Shown: positions 25,223 to 34,131 of the stretch, in pieces
How the letters are laid out: every line of letters starts with the position of its first letter
Position numbering within the stretch: position 1 is the first letter of the stretch
From: Clostridia bacterium
Lineage (GTDB): Bacteria > Bacillota > Clostridia > Oscillospirales > Acutalibacteraceae
DNA: 64,000 nt
Assembly: GCA_030532035.1 (NCBI GenBank)
Contig: JAUNLX010000004.1
Coordinates: 46,111-110,110 of the forward strand
Direction of reading: 5' to 3'
Made by a program: the position numbers and the translations under genes
The notes under the pieces: model-generated
Database searches by the model: none
Seen by the model: only the letters and a program-made list of their open reading frames with translations
What the model was told of the DNA's origin: nothing

Positions 25223-26602
25223 TTAGCTCTCCTCATATACGATTTTATTTATTGCATTTAAATATGCCATTATACTCGCCTGTATTATGTCTGTAGAAAT
25301 ACCTCTACCGGAATAGAGTCTTCCGTCAGAACGCAGTTTAACCAAGGTAACTCCGAAAGCCTCTTTTCCCTTTGTAACGGATTTTATTTGAAAATCGTCG
25401 AGTTCATATTTTTTGCCAACAATTTTATCTAAAGCAACAAAAGCAGCGTCAATAGGTCCATTTCCAGTAGCAAGACCAACTAATTCTTCATTTTCTTTTT
25501 CTATATTTATCTGAGCGTTAGAGAACAGAGAACTTGCGCTCGTAACCATATAATTTTTCAATTTATATACAGTTGGCGCCTGAAGTGCAACACTTGCAAT
25601 AATGGCATCTAATTCTACACTACCTACATTTTTATTTTTTGTCAGCTCTTGAATTTCTCTATATACAGTGAGTTTATCTTCTGCAGATAAATCATATCCC
25701 AAGCTTTCAATAGCGCTATAAACAGCTTTTTCGTCGTCATTTCCATTGAGTATTATATCTGTATCATTGTCATATTTTATGGCAAAATTATTTTTTTCTT
25801 GTTTTTCAGGAGTGTCAATCCATAAAATTTGCCCAATTGTTCTATAGAGTTTTGAATAATCTATATTCGCCGAAAATCCATATTTATTTCCGAGGTCTCT
25901 TAAAAATTCACAGACTTCCAAAAGGAAAGTCATTTGACCGTTTATCTGTGTTTTGACCATTCCAAAGCCATCTTTTAGTGCTATTGCAGATGTCGCAGTT
26001 GCAGTTTTGATTTTATTAAAACCGCAGACGCAAAGTCTTTCTTTAAATTTTGGTGCCATATCTTTTACAAAATTTGAAAATTCATCGGGTAACATTGCAC
26101 AAGCAGAATCACAAATAGTAATAAAGGACACCCCATTTTCAAAGGTATCTTCTATTATTTTTTTGAGAAAATCTTTGTCTGCCCTCGTAGAATCAACAGC
26201 ACAAAATTCCGTTATATCTGTATATTTTTTTGTTTTTTCTATTTCATTTTCTATGTATTCAACGATATTATGTCGCTTTTTATGTAAAGTATATTCCATG
26301 CAAATATCTGAAACGGGAACTTCCAGTCGAATAATGAAATTCCTATTCTCGCCAAAAGCTTTTTCAAGATTTTGTAAGTTTTTTTCACTGTTGCTAAAAG
26401 GAACGGAAAGCTTAGCATGATTCAATAAGCTAAGTAAGGTCTTCACAAGCAAAACATCGACTTTTTCATCTTCAAGTTCAGGCAACTCGATAACATCTAC
26501 CCCCAAAGAGTCAAGTTGTCTTGCAATTTCTAATTTTTCTTTGAAAGTAAAATTTTTGTCTTTTCTACAAAGCGTTGAATCAATTATTGTAATTTTTCTC
26601 AC
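25223..26602 (-). CDS. LeuA-like protein (2-isopropylmalate synthase homologue) with degenerate catalytic site
   Basis: The 459-residue protein follows the 2-isopropylmalate synthase plan: HMGL-type barrel (about 1-270), linker, and C-terminal leucine-binding regulatory domain (LATGNGPIDAAFVALDKI, DGRLYSGRGISTDIIQAS). The active site is damaged. The DTTLRDGEQ-type motif reads IDSTLCRKDK, losing the catalytic Arg, and the metal motif HxHND reads C193-G-F-N-K197, so both His ligands are gone. Catalysis is unlikely, while the amino-acid-binding domain looks intact; a sensor or regulatory role is possible (inference). GTG at 26602 has GGGGAGG 10 bases upstream; the TTG at 26644 was rejected. Confidence 0.85.
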   Translation of the reverse strand: MRKITIIDSTLCRKDKNFTFKEKLEIARQLDSLGVDVIELPELEDEKVDVLLVKTLLSLLNHAKLSVPFSNSEKNLQNLEKAFGENRNFIIRLEVPVSDICMEYTLHKKRHNIVEYIENEIEKTKKYTDITEFCAVDSTRADKDFLKKIIEDTFENGVSFITICDSACAMLPDEFSNFVKDMAPKFKERLCVCGFNKIKTATATSAIALKDGFGMVKTQINGQMTFLLEVCEFLRDLGNKYGFSANIDYSKLYRTIGQILWIDTPEKQEKNNFAIKYDNDTDIILNGNDDEKAVYSAIESLGYDLSAEDKLTVYREIQELTKNKNVGSVELDAIIASVALQAPTVYKLKNYMVTSASSLFSNAQINIEKENEELVGLATGNGPIDAAFVALDKIVGKKYELDDFQIKSVTKGKEAFGVTLVKLRSDGRLYSGRGISTDIIQASIMAYLNAINKIVYEES

Positions 26603-26628
26603 TTTTTGGACGCCTCCCCTTTTGAAAA

Positions 26629-26665
26629 CAAATCTCTGAGTCAAAACTCAGGGATTTGTTTTGTT
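26629..26665 (-). terminator. hairpin ahead of the LeuA-like gene
   Basis: On the minus strand AAAACAAATCCCTGAG and CTCAGAGATTTGTTTT pair around a short loop, ending in TTTTC. It sits 25-60 bases upstream of the GTG start, so it could be a partial terminator, attenuator or mRNA-stabilising stem inside the operon. Confidence 0.6.
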
Positions 26666-26695
26666 ATAAAACAGATTAAATTTAAATTAAATATA

Positions 26696-27235
26696 TCAAG
26701 CTTCAAAATCTACTCCAATTTTTATTGCTTTTAAATTTGCATCGAACAGATTTGCTTTTCTCGCAGAAATGATTTTTTTCAAAGTTTTTTCAACCATTTC
26801 TTCGTCATATTCATTGAACACTTTTAACATTTGACCAGCTATTATCATATTTGCAAGAGTTGGAATACCATTTTCCCCTGCCAATGCTGTTGCTGGAATA
26901 TAATAAACGGTAACATCATCTCTTTGAACTTTTTTGTCTATCAACGATGAATCTGCAAAAATTATTCCATTGCTCTTTACCGCATTTTCATATTTATCGA
27001 GTGAGGGCAAATTCATAGCAACTAAAACATCGGGATTTGTTACAATCGGCGAACCAACGCTTTCATCTCCCACGATTACACTACAGTTTGCAGTACCTCC
27101 ACGCATTTCGGGTCCATAAGACGGTAACCAACTGACATTTTTATCTTCCAGCAAGCTTTTATATGCAATAAACTTACCTGTAAATAAAATTCCCTGTCCG
27201 CCAAAACCTGAAAACAATAAATTTCTGTTACTCAT
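26696..27235 (-). CDS. 2-oxoacid:ferredoxin oxidoreductase, gamma subunit
   Basis: A 179-residue gamma-type (CoA-binding) subunit: [14 protein letters not shown] at the N-terminus and [17 protein letters not shown] near residue 40 are the family signatures. With the alpha, beta and ferredoxin subunits upstream it builds a VOR/KOR-type enzyme that interconverts 2-oxoacid + CoA with acyl-CoA + CO2 using ferredoxin. It overlaps the beta gene by 8 bases. The operon context favours branched-chain 2-oxoacids over 2-oxoglutarate. Confidence 0.93.
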   Translation of the reverse strand: MSNRNLLFSGFGGQGILFTGKFIAYKSLLEDKNVSWLPSYGPEMRGGTANCSVIVGDESVGSPIVTNPDVLVAMNLPSLDKYENAVKSNGIIFADSSLIDKKVQRDDVTVYYIPATALAGENGIPTLANMIIAGQMLKVFNEYDEEMVEKTLKKIISARKANLFDANLKAIKIGVDFEA

Positions 27236-27989
27236 TTTCTCCCTCCAACTCTGCTGAACGGTCTTTGTAAACTCCTAAAGGATAGTAAGGTATCATTTTT
27301 TCGTCTATCCATTTTAAAGCTTCTTGTGGAGAAAGTCCCCAGTTAGTTGGACAAGATGAAATAACTTCAATCAGTGAAAATCCTTTTTTATCTAATTGAT
27401 TTTGGAAACCTTTTTTTATTGCTTTTTTAGCATTTTTTACTCCCTTTACGCTATTAACAGCAACTCTCTGAAGAAATTCTGGTCCCTCTAATTGAGAAAG
27501 CATTTCGCAAACTTTTATAGGATAACCACAGTCTTCTGATTTTCTACCGTATGGAGAAGTCTGTGTTACTTGTCCCACAAGGGAAGTAGGTGCCATCTGC
27601 CCACCTGTCATTCCATAAATAGCATTATTTATAAATATAATTGTAATATTTTCATTTCTTGCTGCTGCGTGAACGGTTTCTGCCATTCCGATTGACGCCA
27701 AATCTCCATCGCCCTGATAGGCAAAAACAATATTGTTTTCAGGGTCCGCTCTCTTAACACCAGTTGCTACTGCTGGAGCTCTGCCATGTGCAGCTTCAAT
27801 CATATCGCAATTAAAATAATTATATGCTAAAACTGCACAACCTACAGGGGCAATTCCGATTGTATTTCCCTCTATTCCCAGTTCATCTATAACTTCCGCT
27901 ATCAGTCTATGTACGATACCATGCGTACAACCCGGGCAATAATGTTGAGGAACATCTGCCAAAGACTTCGGTTTTTCAAAAACTTTCAT
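27228..27989 (-). CDS. 2-oxoacid:ferredoxin oxidoreductase, beta (TPP) subunit
   Basis: 253 residues. YCPGCTHGIVHRL starts the fold; thiamine diphosphate/Mg binding is seen in YQGDGDLASIG and INNAIYGMTGGQMAPTS. Cys residues near the N-terminus (CPGC) and in the middle probably hold a [4Fe-4S] cluster. It catalyses the TPP-dependent step of reversible oxidative decarboxylation of 2-oxoacids. AGGGGA precedes the ATG; 10 bases separate it from the alpha gene and it overlaps gamma. Confidence 0.94.
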   Translation of the reverse strand: MKVFEKPKSLADVPQHYCPGCTHGIVHRLIAEVIDELGIEGNTIGIAPVGCAVLAYNYFNCDMIEAAHGRAPAVATGVKRADPENNIVFAYQGDGDLASIGMAETVHAAARNENITIIFINNAIYGMTGGQMAPTSLVGQVTQTSPYGRKSEDCGYPIKVCEMLSQLEGPEFLQRVAVNSVKGVKNAKKAIKKGFQNQLDKKGFSLIEVISSCPTNWGLSPQEALKWIDEKMIPYYPLGVYKDRSAELEGENE

Positions 27990-27999
27990 ATATTTCCCC

Positions 28000-29052
28000 T
28001 CACTTATTCGCTTTTAATATTGCCTGCAAAACTTGTTCTGGCGTAGGAATCATTCCGCCGGTTCTATTACAGAGTTCTACAGGAACCTTGCATTCAGAAG
28101 CAAGTTTAACATCTTCAATCATCTGACCCATTGACATTTCAACAGTTATGATTTTTTTAACTTTTGTAACTGCATCTTTGAATGGTTTTTTAGGAAAAGG
28201 CCAAAGCGTTATGGGTCTTATCATACCAACTTTTACACCCATTTTTCTTGCTTCATCTATAGCATTTTTTGACACTCTTGCTGAAATTCCAAATGCTACG
28301 ATACAAATTTCTGCGTCGTTCATCAAATAATTTTCATATAGAGTTTCGTTTTCTTCTATTTTTTTATATCTCTCATATCGCTCAAAAACTTTATCTTCAA
28401 GTGTTTGAGGGTCTAAAAAGAGTGAATTTACTACATTCTTTTCTCTCTTGCCTTTAGTTCCGTCTGTAGCCCAAGGTTTTTCATAAGTTTCTTTTACATC
28501 AAAGTCCATTGATACAGGTTCCATCATTTGACCCAGGGTACCATCAGCTAAAATCATAGCAGTCATTCTGTATTTATCTGCTAAATCAAAACCCTTTACT
28601 GTCAAGTGAGCCATTTCTGAAACGGAAGCTGGTGCAAGTACAATCATACGAAAATCTCCATGCCCGCCACCTTTGGTAGCTTGAAAATAATCAGATTGAC
28701 TCGGTTGAATACCGCCTAATCCAGGTCCTCCTCTTTGAACATTTACTACTAAAGCGGGTAAATCGGCACCTGCAAGATATGAAAGACCCTCACTTTTTAA
28801 TGATATTCCAGGGCTCGAAGATGAAGTCATAACTCTTTTACCTGCAGAAGAAACTCCATAAACCATATTTATAGCGGCGATTTCACTTTCTGCCTGTAAA
28901 AATGTTCCTCCTATTTTCGGCATTCTCTTTGCCATATATGCTGCAATTTCAGTTTGCGGTGTTATAGGATAACCAAAATAATGCTTGCAACCAGCTTTCA
29001 AAGCCGCTTCCGCAATTGCCTCATTGCCTTTCATCAAAACTTTTTCAGACAT
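28000..29052 (-). CDS. vorB: 2-oxoacid:ferredoxin oxidoreductase, alpha subunit (VorB-like)
   Basis: 350 residues: pyrimidine-binding domain (MKGNEAIAEAALKAGCKHYF, GYPITPQTEIA, FLQAESEIAAINMVYG) and a C-terminal transketolase-like domain. The sequence and gene order (ferredoxin, alpha, beta, gamma) are those of 3-methyl-2-oxobutanoate (VOR-type) oxidoreductases. The ATG at 29052 is chosen: AAGGAGG is 10 bases upstream, while the TTG at 29061 is next to the ribosome site. It starts 5 bases after the ferredoxin subunit stop. Confidence 0.93.
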   Translation of the reverse strand: MSEKVLMKGNEAIAEAALKAGCKHYFGYPITPQTEIAAYMAKRMPKIGGTFLQAESEIAAINMVYGVSSAGKRVMTSSSSPGISLKSEGLSYLAGADLPALVVNVQRGGPGLGGIQPSQSDYFQATKGGGHGDFRMIVLAPASVSEMAHLTVKGFDLADKYRMTAMILADGTLGQMMEPVSMDFDVKETYEKPWATDGTKGKREKNVVNSLFLDPQTLEDKVFERYERYKKIEENETLYENYLMNDAEICIVAFGISARVSKNAIDEARKMGVKVGMIRPITLWPFPKKPFKDAVTKVKKIITVEMSMGQMIEDVKLASECKVPVELCNRTGGMIPTPEQVLQAILKANK

Positions 29053-29057
29053 TATTT

Positions 29058-29270
29058 TCAATCCTCCTTTTCAACAGTAATTACACAATCGGGACACATA
29101 GTTGCACAAAAAGCACAAGAAATACAATCTTCTTCATTGACTGCTTGCACCGGATGATGTCCCTTTTTATTGATAATTTTTTCAGACAGTTCAAGCACTT
29201 TTTTGGGGCAAACGTCTACACACAGACCACAGCCCTTGCACCTGTCTTCTCTTATCGTCAATTTTTTCAT
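29058..29270 (-). CDS. 2-oxoacid oxidoreductase delta subunit, 2[4Fe-4S] ferredoxin
   Basis: A 70-residue ferredoxin with two cluster motifs: CKGCGLCVDVCP and CISCAFCATMCP. It is the electron-transfer subunit of the VOR-type complex encoded just downstream and links the TPP site to soluble ferredoxin. It has a GC-poor leader of 18 bases after the P-loop ATPase gene. Gene order and size match PorD/VorD subunits. Confidence 0.93.
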   Translation of the reverse strand: MKKLTIREDRCKGCGLCVDVCPKKVLELSEKIINKKGHHPVQAVNEEDCISCAFCATMCPDCVITVEKED

Positions 29271-29288
29271 AGATTTTACCTTTCTAAA

Positions 29289-29939
29289 TTAAAATAATTT
29301 TTGCAACTTCAAAGGAAATATATTTTCTATCTTATCTTTTAGGCCGTTATATAAATCTTCTTTAACACAAGTCATTACAACGGGTAATTTTAGTTGTTCC
29401 GACAAGTTTTGTATTTTAGGTATGGTAGATAAAATATCTTCTTGTGTTGTCTCGGCTCCAAGATTGGAATTATTTACAATTCCAGTAAATTTAAGTCCGC
29501 AGGCATTTTCAATTTCATTTTTTATCTGTATAACATCTTTTTCAGTTGAAGTTAAGGGTCTGTAAAAATTAACTACCAAAAACATATCATAGTCATTTTC
29601 ATTTATTTGAGATGAAATTCTACCAAGAGCTAAAGCTCCTCTCTCATCTCCACCCACATCTACTATAAAGTTGCAATCTTTTTCGTCTACAATCGAATAC
29701 ATTTTTTGCGGAAGTGCCGGAATATCTAAATTGCTATTTGCAAAATCTGAAACTATTAGTTCAATTCCACTTTCAGCTAAAAGTTTTTCACTGTCTTTTG
29801 AACGAAAATATGGATTTACAATATCTAAATCTGCAAGTTTAACTTTTTTATTGTCCAAAGCAAAATTTAATGCCAAATTAACAGCAAAATTTGTCTTTCC
29901 GCTACCATAATGTCCCGAAATAAATACTATTCTCTTCAT
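29289..29939 (-). CDS. P-loop ATPase of the MinD/CooC-like class, associated with VOR genes
   Basis: 216 residues with Walker A HYGSGKTN near the N-terminus, VKLADLDIVNPYFR (switch I-type Asp), and a Walker B-like IVDVGGDERG near residue 93. This is the SIMIBI class (ParA/MinD/CooC), whose members insert metals or clusters or act as switches. There is no membrane helix. Its start overlaps the ilvE stop and the VOR subunits follow directly, so a maturation or assembly role for the oxidoreductase is a reasonable guess; no function is established here. Confidence 0.8.
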   Translation of the reverse strand: MKRIVFISGHYGSGKTNFAVNLALNFALDNKKVKLADLDIVNPYFRSKDSEKLLAESGIELIVSDFANSNLDIPALPQKMYSIVDEKDCNFIVDVGGDERGALALGRISSQINENDYDMFLVVNFYRPLTSTEKDVIQIKNEIENACGLKFTGIVNNSNLGAETTQEDILSTIPKIQNLSEQLKLPVVMTCVKEDLYNGLKDKIENIFPLKLQKLF

Positions 29940-31033
29940 TATTCATCAAAATTGAGTGGATAAGTCCAACCCATAAAATCTTCTACTGTTCCGGTTTGAA
30001 TGCCATAAAGAGTGTCATATAATTTTTGGGCAGTTTCTCCAACTTGTCCGTCTCCTACGGTGTAATCCTTACCTTTGTAATTTAACACTCCAATGGGTGA
30101 AATAACTGCAGCTGTTCCACTTGCAAAAATTTCTTTGAGTGAGCCGTTTTCGGAAGCTTCTACAATATCATCTATGGAAAGCTTTCTCTCGCTTACTTTC
30201 ATTCCCCATTTTTTAAGTAATTGAATTACGGAATCTCTTGTTATACCAGGTAAAATTGTTCCGCTATCAAGAGGCGCTGTTATAACTTCATCATTTATCT
30301 TAAAGAAAGCATTTGAAGTTCCAATTTCTTCAACATATTTGTGCTCTGCTGCGTCTAACCACAAAACATCTTTACAGTCATTCTTCATCGCATTTTTAGA
30401 AGCACGCATACCGCCGCCATAGTTTCCACCTACTTTGGCAAATCCTGTTCCACCTGGAGCCGCTCTTACATATTCATCTTCTACATAAATTCTCGTCGTG
30501 CTGAGGCCTCCGTCATTGGCAGAATAATATGAGCCTGTTGGGCTTAAGATAATCATAAATCTATAATGCTTCGCTGGTAAAACTGAGAAAGATACTTCAT
30601 CTCCAAAGATAAAAGGTCTTATGTACATTGCTGTTCCCTTGAGTTTTGGCATCCAGTCTTTGTCAACTTTAATAAGTTGTTCAACAGCAGCAACTAAAAG
30701 ATCATCAGGTAAATCAGGAATGCACATTCTTTCATTTGTTTTTTTCATTCTCTGAACATTCATTTCTGGACGGAAAATTTGAATGCTACCGTCAGGACAT
30801 CTATATGCTTTCATTCCCTCAAACATCATCTGCGCATAGTGCAAAACGCAGGAAGCAGGGTCTATGAGAAATGGTTCATTTGGAACGATTCTCCCGTCAT
30901 GCCAGCCTTGACCCTCATCATAGTCCATGACAAACATATGATCTGTAAAATATTTTGCAAAACCAAGTTGTGTTTCACTTTCTGGTCTTTTCTTAGGATT
31001 TTTTGTTCTCTCAACTGTAAAATTGTATGCCAT
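29939..31033 (-). CDS. ilvE: branched-chain amino acid aminotransferase
   Basis: The 364-residue fold-type IV PLP enzyme transfers the amino group between glutamate and Leu/Ile/Val 2-oxoacids. The PLP Lys is in GFAKVGGNYGGGMRAS; LHYAQMMFEGMKAYR, EEIGTSNAFF and TLPGITRDS-like (TILPGITRDSVIQ) segments are typical of the long IlvE form. It lies between the amidase and P-loop genes within the T-box operon and connects the 2-oxoacids of the VOR reaction to amino acids. Confidence 0.96.
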   Translation of the reverse strand: MAYNFTVERTKNPKKRPESETQLGFAKYFTDHMFVMDYDEGQGWHDGRIVPNEPFLIDPASCVLHYAQMMFEGMKAYRCPDGSIQIFRPEMNVQRMKKTNERMCIPDLPDDLLVAAVEQLIKVDKDWMPKLKGTAMYIRPFIFGDEVSFSVLPAKHYRFMIILSPTGSYYSANDGGLSTTRIYVEDEYVRAAPGGTGFAKVGGNYGGGMRASKNAMKNDCKDVLWLDAAEHKYVEEIGTSNAFFKINDEVITAPLDSGTILPGITRDSVIQLLKKWGMKVSERKLSIDDIVEASENGSLKEIFASGTAAVISPIGVLNYKGKDYTVGDGQVGETAQKLYDTLYGIQTGTVEDFMGWTYPLNFDE

Positions 31034-31054
31034 AATACTAACCTCTTTCTATTT

Positions 31055-31840
31055 TTATAAATTATAAATATCGTTTCTTCTGTCTGCAAAGACATTTATG
31101 TTTTCTCGAATTTTCTTTGTAATTTCAAAATCACAATCACAAAAAGCAATATCTTCTCTGTCATCTAATTTGTATAACTCTTCTCCCCAAGGGTCGTAAG
31201 AAACAGAATTGCCACCGTATTTTGTATTTCCCGCTACTCCACAGGAATTACAAGCTGCAACAAAAATTTGATTTTCTATAGCTCGAGCTCTAAGTAAAGT
31301 CAGATAATGTTCTATCCTCTCTTCTGGCCACTGTGAAACTACGAATAAAAGTTGTGCGCCGTCTAAAGCTAATTTTCTTGTAATTTCGGGAAATCGCAAA
31401 TCATAACAAATGATCAAACTACATTTTTTACCGTCTAAGACGAAAGTATCAAATCCTTTCCCAGCTGTAAAAAATTTATCTTCGCCCATTGGAGAAAAAA
31501 GATGACATTTGTCATATTCATAGATCACTTCGCCATTTCTATCAAAGACATATGCAGTATTAAAAACTGTTCCCTGTCTATTGTCGGCAATACTGCCGGC
31601 AACAATATTCACATTAAATTTTCGAGAAAGAGCTGAAAAAAGAAGTTTTGTTTCTCTGCCGTCGTTGTCTGCAAGATTTTTTAAATTGTCGGTAGGGAAA
31701 AATCCTACATTCCACATTTCAGGAAAAAAAACTACATCCGGATTTTCTCTCATAGCAGACGCCAACATTTGTTCAGCTAAACCATAGTTGTGTTTTGCAT
31801 CCGCAAGCTTCATATTCATTTGACAACAAGCAATTTTCAT
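31055..31840 (-). CDS. carbon-nitrogen hydrolase (nitrilase family), omega-amidase-like
   Basis: About 261 residues with the nitrilase triad: Glu in FFPEMWNVGFF, Lys in EYDKCHLFSPMGE and Cys in LIICYDLRFPE. The short form and YDKCHLF motif match the Nit2/YafV omega-amidase group, which hydrolyses 2-oxoglutaramate left by glutamine transamination. The location next to ilvE supports that role (inference). The ATG at 31840 is better placed behind AGGTG than the GTG at 31846. It follows the acyl-CoA synthetase fusion gene by 8 bases. Confidence 0.88.
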   Translation of the reverse strand: MKIACCQMNMKLADAKHNYGLAEQMLASAMRENPDVVFFPEMWNVGFFPTDNLKNLADNDGRETKLLFSALSRKFNVNIVAGSIADNRQGTVFNTAYVFDRNGEVIYEYDKCHLFSPMGEDKFFTAGKGFDTFVLDGKKCSLIICYDLRFPEITRKLALDGAQLLFVVSQWPEERIEHYLTLLRARAIENQIFVAACNSCGVAGNTKYGGNSVSYDPWGEELYKLDDREDIAFCDCDFEITKKIRENINVFADRRNDIYNL

Positions 31841-31848
31841 TTTCACAC

Positions 31849-34116
31849 CTACAATTTATGTCTATAAATTTTTCCGCTTATAGTTTTAGGTAGCTCTTTT
31901 ACAAAAACTACTTTTCGAGGATATTTATATGGAGCAGTATTCTCTTTTACATAATTTTGAATTTCCTTTACCAGTTCATCGCTACCCTGTGTTCCCTCGA
32001 CTAAAACTATGCTCGCCTTAACTATTTGTCCTCTTATTTCATCTTTTTCAGCTGAAACACCACATTCTAAAACATAAGGTAGTTCCATTATTACGCTTTC
32101 TATTTCAAATGGACCAATTCTATAACCAGAAGATTTGATAACATCATCAACTCGTCCAACATACCAGAAAAATCCGTCTTCATCTCTCCATGCTGTGTCT
32201 CCTGTATGGTAAGCACCGTCGTGCCAAGACGCTTTGGTCTGTTCTTCATTGTTATAGTATCCCATAAATATTCCACAGGGGATATGGTCCTTTGTCCGTA
32301 TTACTATTTCGCCGATTTCTCCGTCAGGTAAAACATTTCCGTCTTCATCTACTATATCGACATCATATAAAGGACTTGCCATTCCCATAGACCCAAATTT
32401 GTGTTTACCGCCCATTAAATTGGCTATTGCAAGAGTTATCTCTGTCTGACCAAAGCCCTCCATAATTTCTAATCCTGTAATTTGTTTGAATTGTTTATAT
32501 ACTTCAGGATTAAGTGCTTCTCCAGCAGTTGTCATATGCTTTATACTCGAAAAATCATATTTCGATAAATCTTGCTTTATCATCATTCTCAAAATGGTAG
32601 GTGGTGCGCAAAATGAAGTTATATTATATTTTTTAAATAGTGGCATTATGTCTGACGCATCAAATCTATCAAAATCATAGACAAAGACAGCTCCTTCACA
32701 GAGCCATTGGCCGTAGAGCTTGCCCCATAAAGCTTTTGCCCAACCAGTTTCGGCAATAGTAAAATGCATGCTGTTGTGTTCTACTCCATGCCAGTATTTT
32801 GCCGTTATGTAGTGGCCCAAAGCATATTTATAGTTATGCATGGCGATTTTAGGATAACCTGTTGTACCAGAGGTAAAGAAGAGCACCATAGGGTCGCTTC
32901 CACAGGGAGAATCATTTCTTCTCCTGAAATGAGTGCTGAAAAGTTGGTATTCTTCATCAAAATCGTGCCAGCCCTCTCTTTTTCCACCAACTAAAATTTT
33001 TGTTCTAAGTTTTCCAACATTTTCTTCTGCCTGCTCTACTCGACTTGCGCAGTCTTCATCTGCAGTACAAACTATGGCGTCTACGCCCGCAGATTCAAAT
33101 CTATATTCATAGTCGTGTCGTTGAAGCTGATTAGTAGCTGGTATAGCTATTGCGCCAATTTTATGCAAAGCTAAAATCGAATACCAGAATTGATAATGTC
33201 TTTTCAGTACGAGCATTACCTTGTCGCCTCTTTTTATTCCAAGAGATTTAAAGTAGTTTGCAACTTGAGCGGAACCCTTTCTCATATCATCATAGGTAAA
33301 TCTTCTTTCAACTTTATCTTTAGAAAGATGAATCATAGCTAATTTGGTAGGGTCTTTTCTGGCAACTTTATCGACAACATCAAAGGCAAAATTAAAAGTT
33401 TCTTCGTTTTTGAATTTTATATCAAGCAAAGCTCCGTCTTTGTCCTCATGCAGTTCAATAAAGTTTGCGCTCACACCATGTTTAGAAGCTTTTACAGGAG
33501 CAATAACAGTTTCTCGAGTCTTTTCTTCACTGGATTCTTCATCCGGCAAAACTACCGCTAAAAACAGACAATCTTCTCCATTTACAGCAATCATTCCATG
33601 GGGTGTAGAGCTGTTGTAATAAATGCTGTCTCCCTCATTTAAATATTCTACATGATCGCCAATTTGAACTTTCAAACAGCCTTTCATAACGAAATCAAAT
33701 TCTTGCCCAGAATGTGTAGTCAAATGAATAGGTCTATTTTGTAATTCTTGACTGAATTCATATTTTACATAATATGGTTCGGCAATTTTTTGTCGAAATA
33801 AAGGAGCAAGATTTTTAATATCTATTCCCTGCTCTTTGGCAGTTTCCTGACCCTGTCCCTTTCTTGTAATATTGTAAAACGAAAGATGAGCACTGACGCC
33901 CTCTAAAATATCTGTAACGCCTATATCAAAAATTGATGAGCATTTGTGAATAAAAGTGAAGGGAAAATCTTGAGTCCCGCTTTCATAGTTTTGATATTCC
34001 TCTAAGCTGACTCCAGTTTTTTCCGCCATTTCTGCCTGCGTAAAACCAGAAATTTCACGCATTTCCTTGATTCTCAAAGCGATTTCTAAAAGCTTTTCAC
34101 TTGCAACTGTTGTCAC
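31849..34116 (-). CDS. XRE-HTH / cupin / acyl-CoA synthetase fusion protein
   Basis: The 755-residue protein has three modules: an XRE helix-turn-helix (about 12-66: ISGFTQAEMAEKTGVSLEEY), a cupin (about 130-195: TTHSGQEFDFVMKGCLKVQIG, HGMIAVNGED) and a complete AMP-forming synthetase (about 230-755: FTSGTTGYPK near 415, GFGQTEIT, YHTGDTAWRDEDG, KSSGYRIGPFEIE, Lys in TISGKIYRHKL). HTH plus cupin is the layout of small-molecule-responsive regulators; here it is fused to an enzyme activating a carboxylic acid to acyl-CoA. It may sense its substrate or product. It starts at GTG, 7 bases after AAGGAGGAG, as the first gene behind the Ile T-box. Confidence 0.93.
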   Translation of the reverse strand: MTTVASEKLLEIALRIKEMREISGFTQAEMAEKTGVSLEEYQNYESGTQDFPFTFIHKCSSIFDIGVTDILEGVSAHLSFYNITRKGQGQETAKEQGIDIKNLAPLFRQKIAEPYYVKYEFSQELQNRPIHLTTHSGQEFDFVMKGCLKVQIGDHVEYLNEGDSIYYNSSTPHGMIAVNGEDCLFLAVVLPDEESSEEKTRETVIAPVKASKHGVSANFIELHEDKDGALLDIKFKNEETFNFAFDVVDKVARKDPTKLAMIHLSKDKVERRFTYDDMRKGSAQVANYFKSLGIKRGDKVMLVLKRHYQFWYSILALHKIGAIAIPATNQLQRHDYEYRFESAGVDAIVCTADEDCASRVEQAEENVGKLRTKILVGGKREGWHDFDEEYQLFSTHFRRRNDSPCGSDPMVLFFTSGTTGYPKIAMHNYKYALGHYITAKYWHGVEHNSMHFTIAETGWAKALWGKLYGQWLCEGAVFVYDFDRFDASDIMPLFKKYNITSFCAPPTILRMMIKQDLSKYDFSSIKHMTTAGEALNPEVYKQFKQITGLEIMEGFGQTEITLAIANLMGGKHKFGSMGMASPLYDVDIVDEDGNVLPDGEIGEIVIRTKDHIPCGIFMGYYNNEEQTKASWHDGAYHTGDTAWRDEDGFFWYVGRVDDVIKSSGYRIGPFEIESVIMELPYVLECGVSAEKDEIRGQIVKASIVLVEGTQGSDELVKEIQNYVKENTAPYKYPRKVVFVKELPKTISGKIYRHKL

Positions 34117-34131
34117 GCAATTCTCCTCCTT

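Noticed and set aside
25223..26602. Functional 2-isopropylmalate or citramalate synthase
   Set aside because: Both metal-binding His residues and the catalytic Arg motif are missing in the translated sequence.
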